A stretch of 54,538 bases of DNA from NCBI RefSeq assembly GCF_000296855.1, contig NZ_CAKC01000030.1, positions 1-54,538 on the forward strand, written 5' to 3'. The position numbers were made by a program, and so were the translations under genes. Under the pieces are notes generated by a model that was given only the letters and a program-made list of their open reading frames with translations, did not search any database and was not told the origin of the DNA. Positions within the stretch are counted from its first letter, which is position 1; the number at the start of each line of letters is the position of its first letter. Source of the DNA: Lactobacillus gigeriorum DSM 23908 = CRBIP 24.85. Lineage in GTDB: Bacteria; Bacillota; Bacilli; Lactobacillales; Lactobacillaceae. Below, piece after piece: positions 14,654 to 26,303 of this stretch.

Positions 14654-17600
14654 ATGCAGCTAACAGATTTTTTGCAACAGGATCAAGAACTAACAAATTT
14701 TATTACTCAAACTACTCAATATAAAAACTCGCTAATCACTGGCGCTAATGCCGGTGCTTTTAGTCTGCTGTTAAAAGAGATAATTGAGCAAAAGCAGTGT
14801 CCGCTGATTTTAGTAGAGGAAAACGAACATAAAGCGCAAAATCTGTATAACTCTTTGAGCAATTTATTGGGTGAGTCAATGGTGCACATTTTTCCCGTTG
14901 ATGCAACTTTGGCAACGCAAACTGCCGTTGCTTCTCCTGATGAATTGAGTTCGCGTATTCAAAGCTTGAACTTCTTGCTTAGTGGTAAAGCAGGGATCGT
15001 GATTACTACCCCTCAGGGGTTGCAATATAAACTGACCAAGCCAGAAGTTTTTGCTCAGACTAGACGGCAGTTTACAAGTGAGAAGGAATACGATCTCCAA
15101 GAATTAAATCAGTGGCTAGTAGGTTTAGGCTATCGCAAGGAGGCTCTAGTAGCTAGACCAGGCGAGTTTGCCATTCGCGGGGATATTTTAGATGTTTATC
15201 CTCTCGATCGAGAAAATCCATTGCGAATTGAATTTTTTGGCGATAAAATCGATATAGTCAAAGAATTCGATTTGGCAAGTCAGTTGAGTCAAACAGTACT
15301 TGATGAAGCTACGATTGGTCCAGCACTTGATCGAGTATATCAGCGAGACCAATTGCAGCTAGCTGCTAAGCAGCTAACGGAAGCAATCACCAAGGTTGAA
15401 AATGTCAAAGAGGCTAAACAGCACTTTACAGCTACGATCGACTTGTTGACTACAGGAGCCATTCCTGATAATCATGCTTTTTTGGTAGATTATCTTTTGC
15501 CTGAAAGTAGTGATTTATTAGCATATTTGGCTTCATCTGGTCTGTTAATGATTGATGATTTGCCATTGATCAGACAAGCTGTGGAAAATGTTGATAAGCA
15601 AAACCAAGCCTTTATTCTTGATGAGCAAAAAATTAGTGCAATGTTGCCAGGACAGACTTTACGTCAAGATTTTACTACTGCTCTGAGCAAGGATACCCAT
15701 CATTGTATCTACTATTCAGCTTTTCAGCGAAGTTTGGGACGGGTTCGCCTAGGTCAAATGTACAATTGGAATACCCGCGAACCAGAACAATTTTTTAGCC
15801 AAATGCCATTGGTAAAGGCTGAACTTGAATCATATCTTAATCAAGGCCAGACTGTAATTTTGCAGGCTGATAGTCCAAAAAGAGCTGAGCAAATTAGTCA
15901 TACTTTGACTGAATTCGATATTGATGCTATTCGTGTAACTGAGACGGAATTATTAGAAAAACGGGTTCAGCTATTAGTAGGCAATTTTGATCAAGGCTTT
16001 GTCCTGCCCAATGTTAAGCTGGTCTATTTAACAGAACGAGAATTGTTCAATCAGCGTCCACAACGCCGGCAACGAGTAAAAACGCTCGAAAATGCTCAGC
16101 GTTTGCGCAATTACACTGAATTAAAGCCTGGGGATTATGTAGTTCACGTTAACCATGGTATTGGTCGTTTTGAGGGGATCCAGACTTTAGAGAATAATGG
16201 TGTTAAACGTGACTATATTACGATTACTTACCAACATGGCGACCAACTATTCGTTCCTGCCGATCACTTGCGAATGGTACAGAAATATGTTGGTTCTGAA
16301 GGTAAAACTCCACATATTAATAAATTAGGCGGTAGCGAATGGACTAAGGTTAAACGGCGGGTACAGTCTAAAGTCGAGGACATTGCCGACGATTTGATTG
16401 AACTTTATGCTAAGCGCGAAGCTGAACAAGGCTTTGCCTTTGGTCCAGATGATGAATTGCAGCATCAGTTTGAGGAAGCTTTTCCTTACGTTGAAACTGC
16501 TGATCAATTGCGGTCAGTTAAAGAAATCAAAGCCGATATGGAAAAGGCTAAGCCAATGGACCGATTAGTGGTTGGTGATGTTGGCTTTGGTAAAACGGAA
16601 GTCGCTTTACGAGCAGCATTTAAAGCAGTCGAAGCTGGTAAGCAAGTAGCTTTTCTTGTGCCAACGACGATTTTAGCTCAACAACACTATGAAACTATGC
16701 AAGATCGCTTCCATGATTTTCCTGTTAACATTGCGATGTTATCCCGTTTTCAGACAACCAGTGAGGCTAAAAAAATCGTTGCGGGCTTAAAGGCTGGCAA
16801 AATTGATATGGTAGTTGGTACCCACCGCATTTTGTCACAGGATGTCGAGTTCAAGGATTTAGGCTTGTTGATTATTGATGAGGAACAACGGTTTGGCGTT
16901 AAGCATAAAGAGCGGCTAAAGCAATTGAAAGCTAATATCGATGTTTTGACTTTAACTGCAACGCCAATTCCAAGAACTTTGCACATGTCGATGGTTGGGG
17001 TAAGAGATTTATCGGTGATGGAAACGCCACCGAAGAATCGGTATCCGATTCAAACCTATGTTATGGAAGAGACGCCGAGCGTTATAAGGGATGCATGTTT
17101 GCGCGAGATGCAACGTGATGGACAGATTTTTTACCTGCATAATCGAGTTGGCGATATTGATGAAGTTGTTGAGCGTTTGCATAAATTGTTGCCAACTGCT
17201 AAAATCGCTAGTGCTCATGGACAGATGTCTCAGAATCAGCTTGAGGATATCCTTTATCGCTTTTTAAATCGCGAATTCGATATTTTGGTGACAACGACAA
17301 TTATTGAAACGGGAATCGATATGCCTAATGTCAATACAATGATTATTGAGGATGCCGATCATTATGGCTTAAGTCAGCTGTATCAATTGCGTGGGCGTAT
17401 TGGACGTAGTGCTCGTTTGGCCTATGCTTACTTCTTGTATCGACCAAACAAAGTCTTAACTGAAGTAGGCGAAAAGCGGCTAGCAGCTATTCGTGATTTT
17501 ACTGAATTGGGATCGGGTTTTAAGATTGCCATGCGCGATCTTTCAATTCGGGGTGCTGGTAATATGTTAGGTGCTCAGCAACATGGCTTTATTGATAGCG

Positions 17601-18145
17601 TTGGCTATGATTTATATTCACAGATGCTTAGTGATGCCATTAAAGCTCGCAAGGGTAAGAAAATGACGCGCCAAGTTAATGCTGAAATGGAATTGGGCTT
17701 AGAGACCTATATTCCTGACGAATATATTGCTGATCAAGAAGAAAAGATTGAGTTTTATAAACGAATCAAAGCTGTTACAGGTGAAGCAGAACTGCGTAAG
17801 ATTGAGGACGAATTGATCGATCGCTTCGGTGATTATCCGGCAGCTATCGAAAATCTGATTGCAGTAGCTGGACTGAAACTAGAAGCTGATTATGCGCAAG
17901 CAGAGCAAGTGGCACGACTGCAGAATAAGCTGAAAGTAGTTTTCACCACGACTGCGAGTCGTGAATTAGAAGGACCTAATATTTTTAAAGCGTTAGAACA
18001 TGTTGGTCTTAAAGCACGAATCAATGTAAATCCCCAACATAAGTTGGTAGTGATGTTGGACGTGCCCACAGAAATGAAGCAGAGATTATTATTTAAAGAA
18101 TTGACCACTTTTTTGCAAGGGGTCAGCGAAATTATTCAAAGGTAG
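14654..18145 (+). CDS. mfd: Transcription-repair coupling factor
   Basis: 1163 aa ATP-dependent translocase that removes RNA polymerase stalled at DNA lesions and recruits the UvrABC repair system. The N-terminal UvrB-like module comes first. The RNA-polymerase-interacting domain follows near 490-560 (GDYVVHVNHGIGRFEG). The RecG-like motor has Walker A GDVGFGKTE (641-649), DEEQ, TATPIPRTL and QLRGRIGRS. The C-terminal TRCF domain closes the protein. The start is one base after the pth stop and has no clear ribosome binding site, which suggests translational coupling to pth. Length is typical. Confidence 0.97.
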   Translation: MQLTDFLQQDQELTNFITQTTQYKNSLITGANAGAFSLLLKEIIEQKQCPLILVEENEHKAQNLYNSLSNLLGESMVHIFPVDATLATQTAVASPDELSSRIQSLNFLLSGKAGIVITTPQGLQYKLTKPEVFAQTRRQFTSEKEYDLQELNQWLVGLGYRKEALVARPGEFAIRGDILDVYPLDRENPLRIEFFGDKIDIVKEFDLASQLSQTVLDEATIGPALDRVYQRDQLQLAAKQLTEAITKVENVKEAKQHFTATIDLLTTGAIPDNHAFLVDYLLPESSDLLAYLASSGLLMIDDLPLIRQAVENVDKQNQAFILDEQKISAMLPGQTLRQDFTTALSKDTHHCIYYSAFQRSLGRVRLGQMYNWNTREPEQFFSQMPLVKAELESYLNQGQTVILQADSPKRAEQISHTLTEFDIDAIRVTETELLEKRVQLLVGNFDQGFVLPNVKLVYLTERELFNQRPQRRQRVKTLENAQRLRNYTELKPGDYVVHVNHGIGRFEGIQTLENNGVKRDYITITYQHGDQLFVPADHLRMVQKYVGSEGKTPHINKLGGSEWTKVKRRVQSKVEDIADDLIELYAKREAEQGFAFGPDDELQHQFEEAFPYVETADQLRSVKEIKADMEKAKPMDRLVVGDVGFGKTEVALRAAFKAVEAGKQVAFLVPTTILAQQHYETMQDRFHDFPVNIAMLSRFQTTSEAKKIVAGLKAGKIDMVVGTHRILSQDVEFKDLGLLIIDEEQRFGVKHKERLKQLKANIDVLTLTATPIPRTLHMSMVGVRDLSVMETPPKNRYPIQTYVMEETPSVIRDACLREMQRDGQIFYLHNRVGDIDEVVERLHKLLPTAKIASAHGQMSQNQLEDILYRFLNREFDILVTTTIIETGIDMPNVNTMIIEDADHYGLSQLYQLRGRIGRSARLAYAYFLYRPNKVLTEVGEKRLAAIRDFTELGSGFKIAMRDLSIRGAGNMLGAQQHGFIDSVGYDLYSQMLSDAIKARKGKKMTRQVNAEMELGLETYIPDEYIADQEEKIEFYKRIKAVTGEAELRKIEDELIDRFGDYPAAIENLIAVAGLKLEADYAQAEQVARLQNKLKVVFTTTASRELEGPNIFKALEHVGLKARINVNPQHKLVVMLDVPTEMKQRLLFKELTTFLQGVSEIIQR

Positions 18146-18152
18146 GTTGAAG

Positions 18153-18395
18153 ATGAGAATCGATAAATTTTTAAAGATTTCACGACTAGTTAAAAGAAGA
18201 ACCGTTGCTAAAGAAATGGCTGATCAAGGCCGAATTCAAGTTAATGGTCGAGTAGTAAAGTCAAGTTATGACGTTAAGATTGATGATATTATTGAAGTTG
18301 GTTATGGTAGTCGCCAAGTTAAGGCTAAAGTTTTAGACTTGCGCGAAACAACTAAAAAAGCCGAAGCCAGTGATTTGTATGAATTAATTGATTAA
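18153..18395 (+). CDS. rqcP: S4-domain ribosome quality-control protein RqcP
   Basis: 80 aa. The S4 RNA-binding fold spans nearly the whole protein (MRIDKFLKISRLVKRRTVAK, then RIQVNGRVVKSSYDVK). This is the YabO/Hsp15 family; in B. subtilis RqcP binds 50S-peptidyl-tRNA and helps RqcH add alanine tails to stalled chains. The ATG at 18153, seven bases after the mfd stop, follows GGTAGG. The mfd-rqcP-divIC-yabR order matches B. subtilis. Confidence 0.92.
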   Translation: MRIDKFLKISRLVKRRTVAKEMADQGRIQVNGRVVKSSYDVKIDDIIEVGYGSRQVKAKVLDLRETTKKAEASDLYELID

Positions 18396-18415
18396 ACTAT
18401 TCCCGCTGATATAAT
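18388..18415 (+). promoter_or_regulatory. Internal promoter before divIC
   Basis: TTGATT (18388-18393), 16-bp spacer, TATAAT (18410-18415) with extended TGA just upstream. It overlaps the rqcP stop. Confidence 0.6.
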
Positions 18416-18454
18416 AAACTTAACAGCATAGTAGATAATGTAAGGAATAGAACG

Positions 18455-18841
18455 ATGAGCAAGTTGAAAGTTGTTAGACAAAATGAATATGGCGCGCCTA
18501 GAAGATTCGATGAAGAACAACAGCTTCGCTTGAGACAGAAGAAAATCGAGAAGCGGAAACATCATAATCGTCGCATTCGAATCATGGCTTTCTTTGCCAT
18601 TGTCTTCTTAATTTTAGGAATTCAGATTTCGATCAAAGTAGTTCAAAACAATCAGATCAATGAACAGGTTGTGGCTTCAAAGAAGACCTTAAATAAATTG
18701 AAAGAAGAAAAGCAAAAGCTGAATACCAAATATGCTGATCTAAAGGATCCAGATTATGTTGCTAAATTGATTCGATACAAATTTTATTATTCTAGGCCAA
18801 ATGAAAAAATTTATAATGTACCCGAGGAAAAAGGTAAGTAA
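18455..18841 (+). CDS. divIC: Cell-division protein DivIC (FtsB family)
   Basis: 128 aa bitopic divisome protein. The basic cytoplasmic part (1-42) is rich in Arg and Lys. A single transmembrane helix (about 43-62, IMAFFAIVFLILGIQIS) follows, then an extracytoplasmic coiled coil (VVASKKTLNKLKEEKQKL) and the conserved DPDYVAKLIRYKFYYSRPNE ending. It forms the FtsL/DivIB/DivIC complex that activates septal peptidoglycan synthesis. AAGGA lies before the ATG. Its stop shares one base with the next start. Confidence 0.93.
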   Translation: MSKLKVVRQNEYGAPRRFDEEQQLRLRQKKIEKRKHHNRRIRIMAFFAIVFLILGIQISIKVVQNNQINEQVVASKKTLNKLKEEKQKLNTKYADLKDPDYVAKLIRYKFYYSRPNEKIYNVPEEKGK

Positions 18842-19203
18842 TGAAGTATCAAGTTGGACAACGCGTTACAGGAATCATTAACAATGTTGGAGACATTGGA
18901 CTCTTTTTAACTTTACCTGGACATCGGTCAGGATTAATTCACCACAGTGATTGGAGTGGAAACTGGTCAAGAGAACGCAATCGCTATCGTGTTGGGGATG
19001 AATTGCGAGTAGTCGTAACTAAAGTAGCAAAAGGACGGATCGCTTTATCGCTTGCACGTTTAAATGATCCTGATTTGTTAGATCCAACTAACCAAGTTTC
19101 TAATGTTTCCAAGACGGATTTTGCTAAGGTAATGACGACTACTTTGAGTGATAGTCATCAAGAAATTGCCAAATTAACTCAAGCCTTAGATAGATTTTCG
19201 TAA
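18841..19203 (+). CDS. yabR: S1-domain RNA-binding protein (YabR family)
   Basis: 120 aa. One S1/OB-fold domain fills residues 1-75 (GQRVTGIINNVGDIGLFLTL, GLIHHSDW, KGRIALSLARL), followed by a less conserved tail. The exact role is unknown; relatives associate with ribosomes. The start overlaps the divIC stop by one base, so the two are translationally coupled. A terminator follows. Confidence 0.88.
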   Translation: MKYQVGQRVTGIINNVGDIGLFLTLPGHRSGLIHHSDWSGNWSRERNRYRVGDELRVVVTKVAKGRIALSLARLNDPDLLDPTNQVSNVSKTDFAKVMTTTLSDSHQEIAKLTQALDRFS

Positions 19204-19211
19204 TGAGATAG

Positions 19212-19237
19212 AATCGATCTTTTGATCGATTTTTTTA
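19212..19237 (+). terminator. Terminator after yabR
   Basis: AATCGATC / GATCGATT perfect stem with loop TTTT and an eight-T run. Confidence 0.88.
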
Positions 19238-19261
19238 TTAGCTAGACAAGAAAGACTGATC

Positions 19262-20521
19262 ATGCAGATTGAGACATTTTTTGAACAACAAAAGATAGCA
19301 GTAGCGGGGAAGACACTAGTCGTTGCCACTAGTGGTGGACCGGATTCTATTGCTTTATTGGATTTGTTGCGTAATTATCGAAAACACCATGATTTTGAAT
19401 TGGTAGTAGCGCATTTTGATCATCAATTGCGACCTGATTCAGGTGATGAGGTGCGATTATTAGAAGCATATTGTCAGCAATATAATTTGCCATTGATCAA
19501 TGGTAAGTGGCCGGTGTCATTACATCCCAAAGTAGGAATTGAAGCGGCTGCAAGGCAAGCGCGTTATGATTTTTTGACTAAAGTGGCCAAGAAAGTTGGG
19601 GCTAGCTACTTGCTAACAGCACATCACAATGATGATTTGTTAGAGAATATCTTATTGAAACTCTTGCGTTCAGGTAATCCTGAGGAAATGAACAGTTTAC
19701 AAATGGTTGGTGAAATGCAAGGAGTTAAGATTTTACGACCATTGCTGAGCTATACGAAAGATCATCTTTTGGCCTATGATCATCAAGCTGGTCTATCATA
19801 TATTGAAGATCAAACTAATGCAGAAGATGATACTTTACGTAATCGTTTGCGTCATCATGTAGTTCCTATCTTGAAACAAGAACAAGCTGATTTAACTGAA
19901 AATACCTTGCGTTTTAACCAGCAAATGGAGCTATTAACGTCTTTAGCACAAAGGCAGATGGCACAAATAGCTCCTGCAGAACGATTTTTACAAACAGCTT
20001 ACCGTGCTCCTGTATCAGCGCTTGATAAGATGACATCTTTGGAGCGTAATTATTATTGGCAACAGCAGCTGTGGCGTCAGCAACATCTTAGGTTAGGAAC
20101 AGCGTTAAAAGGGTACCTGCTAAAAGATTATCAAGGCTATGAATATTTGCTTCCTGGAAAGCTTCCTCCAGCGTCAACGCCCAAGTTACTAGAGTTGGAG
20201 CAAGCAATTCGATTCCGTGGTCAAGATTTTATTGTTTCTGAAAAGCGGTTGTCATTGATGAAGGTAGGAGAATTTTGTAGTACTGAAGCTAAATTCAAGT
20301 TTGGCAGTTTGCCTAGGGGAACGAAATTGCTTTTGAAAGATGGCCATCATGCGAAGGCTAAAAAGATGTTTGCGCAAAATGCAATTCCTTTAGAATTACG
20401 CCATTTATGCTTAACGATTATGACTTTAGATGGTACTGTAGTATTTGTAGAGCAGGTTTATCAAAATCAGCAAATTGCTGAAAATGCAAGAAAGTATTAT
20501 ATTTATTCAAAATCCTTATAA
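19262..20521 (+). CDS. tilS: tRNA(Ile)-lysidine synthetase
   Basis: 419 aa. Converts C34 of the CAU-anticodon isoleucine tRNA to lysidine using ATP and lysine, so that it reads AUA. The PP-loop SGGPDS is at 24-29, followed by the family motifs HFDHQLRPDSGDE, AARQARY and LTAHHNDDLLENI. The C-terminal TilS domain is present. No strong ribosome binding site is seen (AAGAAAGA only). It precedes ftsH, as in most Firmicutes; the hpt gene often found between the two is absent here. Confidence 0.94.
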   Translation: MQIETFFEQQKIAVAGKTLVVATSGGPDSIALLDLLRNYRKHHDFELVVAHFDHQLRPDSGDEVRLLEAYCQQYNLPLINGKWPVSLHPKVGIEAAARQARYDFLTKVAKKVGASYLLTAHHNDDLLENILLKLLRSGNPEEMNSLQMVGEMQGVKILRPLLSYTKDHLLAYDHQAGLSYIEDQTNAEDDTLRNRLRHHVVPILKQEQADLTENTLRFNQQMELLTSLAQRQMAQIAPAERFLQTAYRAPVSALDKMTSLERNYYWQQQLWRQQHLRLGTALKGYLLKDYQGYEYLLPGKLPPASTPKLLELEQAIRFRGQDFIVSEKRLSLMKVGEFCSTEAKFKFGSLPRGTKLLLKDGHHAKAKKMFAQNAIPLELRHLCLTIMTLDGTVVFVEQVYQNQQIAENARKYYIYSKSL

Positions 20522-20595
20522 AATGTTAGAGCTAAACGCGTATTTGTGTTAAACTTTTAAGCGTATATCTTATAAGGACTTTGCGGAGGTTTTAT

Positions 20596-22704
20596 ATGAA
20601 AAATAACCGGAATCGGCTATTATCAAATGGCCTTTTCTATATAGTTGTGTTCCTTCTGCTTTTATGGGGCATCAACTGGGCACTCGGTGGCAATAGTAGT
20701 TCTGGTGGCAGCGAGAATATTAGTTATTCAGAATTTGTCAAGGACTTGCGCCAAGGCAAAGTTAGCAACTTTAGTGTTCAGCCTGCAAATGGTGTGTACA
20801 TTGTTTCTGGTAGTTATAAAGAAGCCCAAAAGACTAAGAGCCAAGGAAGTAACAGCTTTGATTTCTTCAATGGTAGCTCAAGTCGCGAAGTAAAGCGGTT
20901 TTCAACTACCATGTTGCAAAATGATTCTAGTGTCTCCACGGTGCAAGATTTAGCCCAAAAGACTAATGCCCGAATGACGACACAAGGTGAATCGCAATCA
21001 GGCAATTGGATTTCTACGATTGTAATGATCGTGCCAACTATTTTGTTCATTGTGATGCTATGGATGATGATGAACCAAGGTGGTGCTGGCGGTCGTGGCA
21101 ACGGCGGAATTATGAACTTTGGTCGTTCACACGTTAAGCCAGAAGATCCAGCTAAGAACAAGACACGGTTCTCAGATGTTGCCGGTGAAGAAGAAGAAAA
21201 ACAAGAATTAGTCGAAGTAGTTGAATTTTTAAAGAATCCATCGAAATATACTAAGTTAGGTGCGAGAATCCCATCTGGTGTATTACTTGAGGGTCCTCCG
21301 GGAACTGGTAAGACTTTGCTTGCACGTGCCGTTGCAGGTGAAGCCAACGTACCGTTTTACTCAATCTCAGGTTCTGACTTTGTTGAAATGTTCGTCGGTG
21401 TTGGTGCTAGTCGTGTACGTGACTTGTTTAACAATGCTAAGAAGAATGCACCAAGTATCATCTTTATCGATGAAATTGATGCGATCGGACGTCGCCGTGG
21501 TAATGGCATGGGCGGTGGTAACGATGAACGTGAGCAAACCTTGAACCAATTATTGGTTGAAATGGATGGATTCCAAGGCGATGAAGGCGTTATTGTGATT
21601 GCTGCAACTAACCGTTCAGATGTTTTGGATCCAGCTTTGCTTCGTCCAGGAAGATTCGACCGTAAAGTATTGGTTGGTCGTCCTGACGTTCGTGGTCGTG
21701 AAGCTATTTTGAAGGTTCATGCTCGTAACAAGCCACTTGCAAGCGATGTTGATTTGAAGGAAGTAGCTCGTCAAACTCCTGGTTTCGTTGGTGCAGACTT
21801 GGCTAACGTGTTAAACGAAGCTGCTTTGGTTGCTGCTCGTCGTAATGGCAATGAAATTACTGCTTCAGATATTGATGAAGCTCAAGATCGGGTAATTGCT
21901 GGACCAGCTAAGACTGATCGGTTAATTTCTGAAAAAGAACGTCGTCGGGTTGCTTTCCATGAAGCGGGACACTCAATCTGTGGTTTGGTCTTAAGCGATT
22001 CAAGAACAGTTAGAAAAGTTACGATTGTTCCTCGCGGACGTGCCGGTGGATACAACATCATGTTGCCTCGTGATGACCAATTTATTTTGACTAAGAACCA
22101 ATTATTCGAACAAATCGTTGGTTTGATGGGTGGACGTGCTGGTGAAGAAGCTACCATTGGTGATCGTTCAACTGGTGCTTCAAACGACTTTGAACAAGCT
22201 ACACAAATTGCTCATAGTATGGTAGTAAACTATGGTATGAGTGATGCTTTAGGAATGGTTGAATTAGAAAAAGAGGGTGAAGTTAACCCTTACGGAATGA
22301 AGCCATATAGTGAAGCAACTGCCGCAAAGATCGATGAAGAAGTTAAGAAAATTTTGGACGAAGCTCATGCTAAGGCGCTTGAAATTGTTAAAGAAAACAA
22401 GGAAAAGCACCAAATTATTGCTGAAGCTTTGCTCAAGTACGAAACTTTGAACGAAAAGCAAATTTTAGCCTTATACCAAACTGGTAAGATGCCTGAAAAG
22501 GATGAGGATGAATATCCTAGCGAGTCAAAGGCTTCGACTTATGAAGAAGCTAAAGCCGCTGCTGAAAAGAAGGAAATTTTGAAGGCAGAAAAGAAAGATG
22601 AAGAAGCAAGCCAATCTAATGGTGAAACTGATGAAGCTTTGAATACTCCTTCAGAATCAACTACTGAAAAAACTTCCGATCAGGATCAAGATTCAGAGAA
22701 ATAG
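20596..22704 (+). CDS. ftsH: ATP-dependent zinc metalloprotease FtsH
   Basis: 702 aa membrane protease that degrades misassembled membrane proteins. Two N-terminal transmembrane helices (about 9-29 and 138-160) enclose an external domain. The AAA module has Walker A GPPGTGKT (233-240) and Walker [10 protein letters not shown]. The zinc site is HEAGH (455-459). A long acidic Lys/Glu/Ser-rich C-terminal tail follows, as in lactobacilli. The ATG at 20596 is chosen, with GCGGAGGT just upstream; the in-frame start at 20581 would precede that site. Confidence 0.97.
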   Translation: MKNNRNRLLSNGLFYIVVFLLLLWGINWALGGNSSSGGSENISYSEFVKDLRQGKVSNFSVQPANGVYIVSGSYKEAQKTKSQGSNSFDFFNGSSSREVKRFSTTMLQNDSSVSTVQDLAQKTNARMTTQGESQSGNWISTIVMIVPTILFIVMLWMMMNQGGAGGRGNGGIMNFGRSHVKPEDPAKNKTRFSDVAGEEEEKQELVEVVEFLKNPSKYTKLGARIPSGVLLEGPPGTGKTLLARAVAGEANVPFYSISGSDFVEMFVGVGASRVRDLFNNAKKNAPSIIFIDEIDAIGRRRGNGMGGGNDEREQTLNQLLVEMDGFQGDEGVIVIAATNRSDVLDPALLRPGRFDRKVLVGRPDVRGREAILKVHARNKPLASDVDLKEVARQTPGFVGADLANVLNEAALVAARRNGNEITASDIDEAQDRVIAGPAKTDRLISEKERRRVAFHEAGHSICGLVLSDSRTVRKVTIVPRGRAGGYNIMLPRDDQFILTKNQLFEQIVGLMGGRAGEEATIGDRSTGASNDFEQATQIAHSMVVNYGMSDALGMVELEKEGEVNPYGMKPYSEATAAKIDEEVKKILDEAHAKALEIVKENKEKHQIIAEALLKYETLNEKQILALYQTGKMPEKDEDEYPSESKASTYEEAKAAAEKKEILKAEKKDEEASQSNGETDEALNTPSESTTEKTSDQDQDSEK

Positions 22705-22707
22705 AAC

Positions 22708-22735
22708 AAAATAGGGCCGTTAAGGCTCTATTTTT
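22708..22735 (+). terminator. Terminator of ftsH
   Basis: AAAATAGGGCC / GGCTCTATTTT stem with one G-T pair, then a short T run. It lies directly before hslO, so hslO expression may depend partly on readthrough. Confidence 0.75.
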
Positions 22736-22749
22736 ATGGGATGAGAACA

Positions 22750-23637
22750 ATGAACGATTATTTAGTAAAAGCAATTGATAAAAGCAAAAACTTACGGTTA
22801 TTGACAGTGACAGCTAAAGATCTTGTAGGTGAGGCGCAAAAACGTCATGATACTTGGTCGGCATCATCAGCAGTACTTGGTAGAACCTTGATTGGTGGGC
22901 TTTTGTTAGCAGCTGCTGGTTTAACTGAAGGCGAAGAATTAACGGTTAGATTGTTAGGTAATGGCCCAGTAGGAGCTACGATTGTAACTGCTAAGGCTGA
23001 TTATACCGTTAAGGGTTATTTGAAAAATCCACATATTGCGCTTCCACCTAAAGCTAATGGTCATATCGATGTGAAAAAGGCAGTTGGTCAAGGCTGGTTA
23101 GAAGTTACCAAAGACTTAGGCTTAAAGGAACCTTATACAGGAGAAGTACCAATTGTGTCTGGTGAGATCGCTGAGGATTTTGCCTACTATTTGACTAAGT
23201 CAGAACAGATTCCATCAGCAGTTGGCTTATCAGTTTTTGTTAACCCCAATAATACAATTGGAGCAGCTGGCGGTTTTATGCTTCAAGCTTTACCAGGAGC
23301 AAGTGACCAATTAATTGATAAGACAATTGAGCGCATTAATAAATTGCCGGTTTTATCTAGTGCCTTGTTGGATGGAATGATGCCTGAAGATTTAGCTAAG
23401 CAAATTTTAGGCGATGACTGCAAGATTCTTGAGCAAGATCCGGTAGCCTTTAAGTGTGACTGCTCCAAAGAGAAGTATGCGGATATTTTGCAAACTTTAG
23501 ATCGTAAGCAATTGCATGACATGATTGAAGAAGATCATGGAGCTGAATTGAAGTGTAGTTTTTGTGGCAATAAATACAAATATTCAGAAGCAGAATTGAC
23601 ACAAATTTTGAGCAAGAAAGATGAAGAAAGCAATTAG
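22750..23637 (+). CDS. hslO: Redox-regulated chaperone Hsp33
   Basis: 295 aa chaperone activated by oxidation. The C-terminal zinc switch has C236 and C238 (CDC), then C269 and C272 (CSFC), the full CxC/CxxC set. The N-terminal substrate-binding domain includes GNGPVGATIVTA and GGFMLQALPGA. The ATG at 22750 (MNDYLVKAID) is preferred to one at 22741 because GGATGAG lies just ahead of it. The ftsH-hslO-dus-lysS order is typical of lactobacilli. Confidence 0.94.
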   Translation: MNDYLVKAIDKSKNLRLLTVTAKDLVGEAQKRHDTWSASSAVLGRTLIGGLLLAAAGLTEGEELTVRLLGNGPVGATIVTAKADYTVKGYLKNPHIALPPKANGHIDVKKAVGQGWLEVTKDLGLKEPYTGEVPIVSGEIAEDFAYYLTKSEQIPSAVGLSVFVNPNNTIGAAGGFMLQALPGASDQLIDKTIERINKLPVLSSALLDGMMPEDLAKQILGDDCKILEQDPVAFKCDCSKEKYADILQTLDRKQLHDMIEEDHGAELKCSFCGNKYKYSEAELTQILSKKDEESN

Positions 23638-23649
23638 TTGGGCTATTAT

Positions 23650-23678
23650 TTGGTCAAACAAAGCTTTTTTGTTACAAT
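23650..23678 (+). promoter_or_regulatory. dus-lysS promoter
   Basis: TTGGTC (23650-23655), 17-bp spacer, TACAAT (23673-23678), 27 bp before the dus start. Confidence 0.65.
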
Positions 23679-23704
23679 GTTTAGGTATTTGAAAGGATGA
23701 TTTA

Positions 23705-24727
23705 GTGGATAATAGTTGGAAAATTCGCGAAATCACCATTCCTAATCGAGTTGTTGTGGCGCCGATGGCTGGGGTATCAAACTCAGCTTTTAGAGTAGTC
23801 TGCAAGGAATTTGGTGCTGGTTTGGTAGTTTGCGAGATGATTTCAGACCATGGTATTATTTACCGCAATAAAAAGACCATGAGTATGATGCAAGTGGATC
23901 CAAGTGAACACCCAATGAGTATTCAAATTTTTGGTGGTACGGAAGATACTTTGTTGCAAGCTGCTCAATACATCGATCAACATACTGATGCCGATATTAT
24001 TGATATCAATATGGGATGTCCGGTTCCTAAAGTTACCAAGACTGATGCTGGTTCAAAGTGGTTGCTTGATGCTAATAAGATTTATCAGATGGTACATAAA
24101 GTAGTCCAAAATGTTTCTAAGCCAGTTACTGTTAAGATGCGTCTAGGTTGGGATACCAAACATATTTTTGCAGTTGAAAATGCCTTAGCAGCTCAAGAAG
24201 CGGGTGCTTCGATGTTGGCAATGCATGGTCGAACTCGTAAACAGATGTATCAAGGTCAAGCAGATTGGGAAACCTTGCATGACGTTGCTCAAGCTTTGGA
24301 TATTCCATTTGTTGCTAACGGGGACATTACTACTCCTGAATTAGCCAAAAAGGCTTTAGATGAAATTGGAGCTACTGCAGTGATGGTTGGTAGAGCAGCC
24401 TTAGGTAACCCTTGGGAATTAAAAGATATGGTACATTATCTTGAAACTGGTGAAAAGCTGCCACCACAAACAGTAAGAGAGCGCGTGGAAACTGCTAAGC
24501 ATCAACTTGATGGCTTAGTTGAATTGAAAGGCGAAAAGATTGCTGTTCCTGAATTTAGACAACAAGCTGCGTATTATTTGAAGGGAATTCCCCGCTCAGC
24601 GCGGACTCGTGCTAAAATAAATGAAGTCTGGACACGTCAAGAAGTATTTGATTTACTTGATGATTTTGTCGACGAATACGAAAAGCATCAGGCAAAACGC
24701 GCACAAAGACGTACAGTGAACGAATAA
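23705..24727 (+). CDS. dusB: tRNA-dihydrouridine synthase
   Basis: 340 aa FMN enzyme that reduces uridine to dihydrouridine in tRNA D-loops. TIM-barrel motifs: VVAPMAGVSNSAFR, the active-site DINMGCPVPKVTKTDAGS containing the catalytic Cys, HGRTRKQMY, and GNPWELKDM. The GTG start at 23705 follows GAAAGGATG. It is immediately upstream of lysS (15 bp), as in many Firmicutes. The symbol follows the usual Firmicute assignment; the exact uridine modified is not readable from the sequence. Confidence 0.92.
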   Translation: MDNSWKIREITIPNRVVVAPMAGVSNSAFRVVCKEFGAGLVVCEMISDHGIIYRNKKTMSMMQVDPSEHPMSIQIFGGTEDTLLQAAQYIDQHTDADIIDINMGCPVPKVTKTDAGSKWLLDANKIYQMVHKVVQNVSKPVTVKMRLGWDTKHIFAVENALAAQEAGASMLAMHGRTRKQMYQGQADWETLHDVAQALDIPFVANGDITTPELAKKALDEIGATAVMVGRAALGNPWELKDMVHYLETGEKLPPQTVRERVETAKHQLDGLVELKGEKIAVPEFRQQAAYYLKGIPRSARTRAKINEVWTRQEVFDLLDDFVDEYEKHQAKRAQRRTVNE

Positions 24728-26245
<1,518 letters not shown>

Positions 26246-26252
26246 TTTAAAG

Positions 26253-26279
26253 ATCCCTTGCGCTTGCAGGGGATTTTTT
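26253..26279 (+). terminator. Terminator of lysS
   Basis: ATCCCTTGC / GCAGGGGAT stem with loop GCTT and a six-T run. Confidence 0.9.
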
Positions 26280-26303
26280 ATTGGGTGAGAGTGAGACTTA
26301 AAA

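Noticed and set aside
20814-21347. Long antisense reading frame (177 codons) opposite ftsH
   Set aside because: It lies wholly opposite the conserved FtsH coding region, has no ribosome binding site, and its low-complexity composition follows from the codon use of ftsH.
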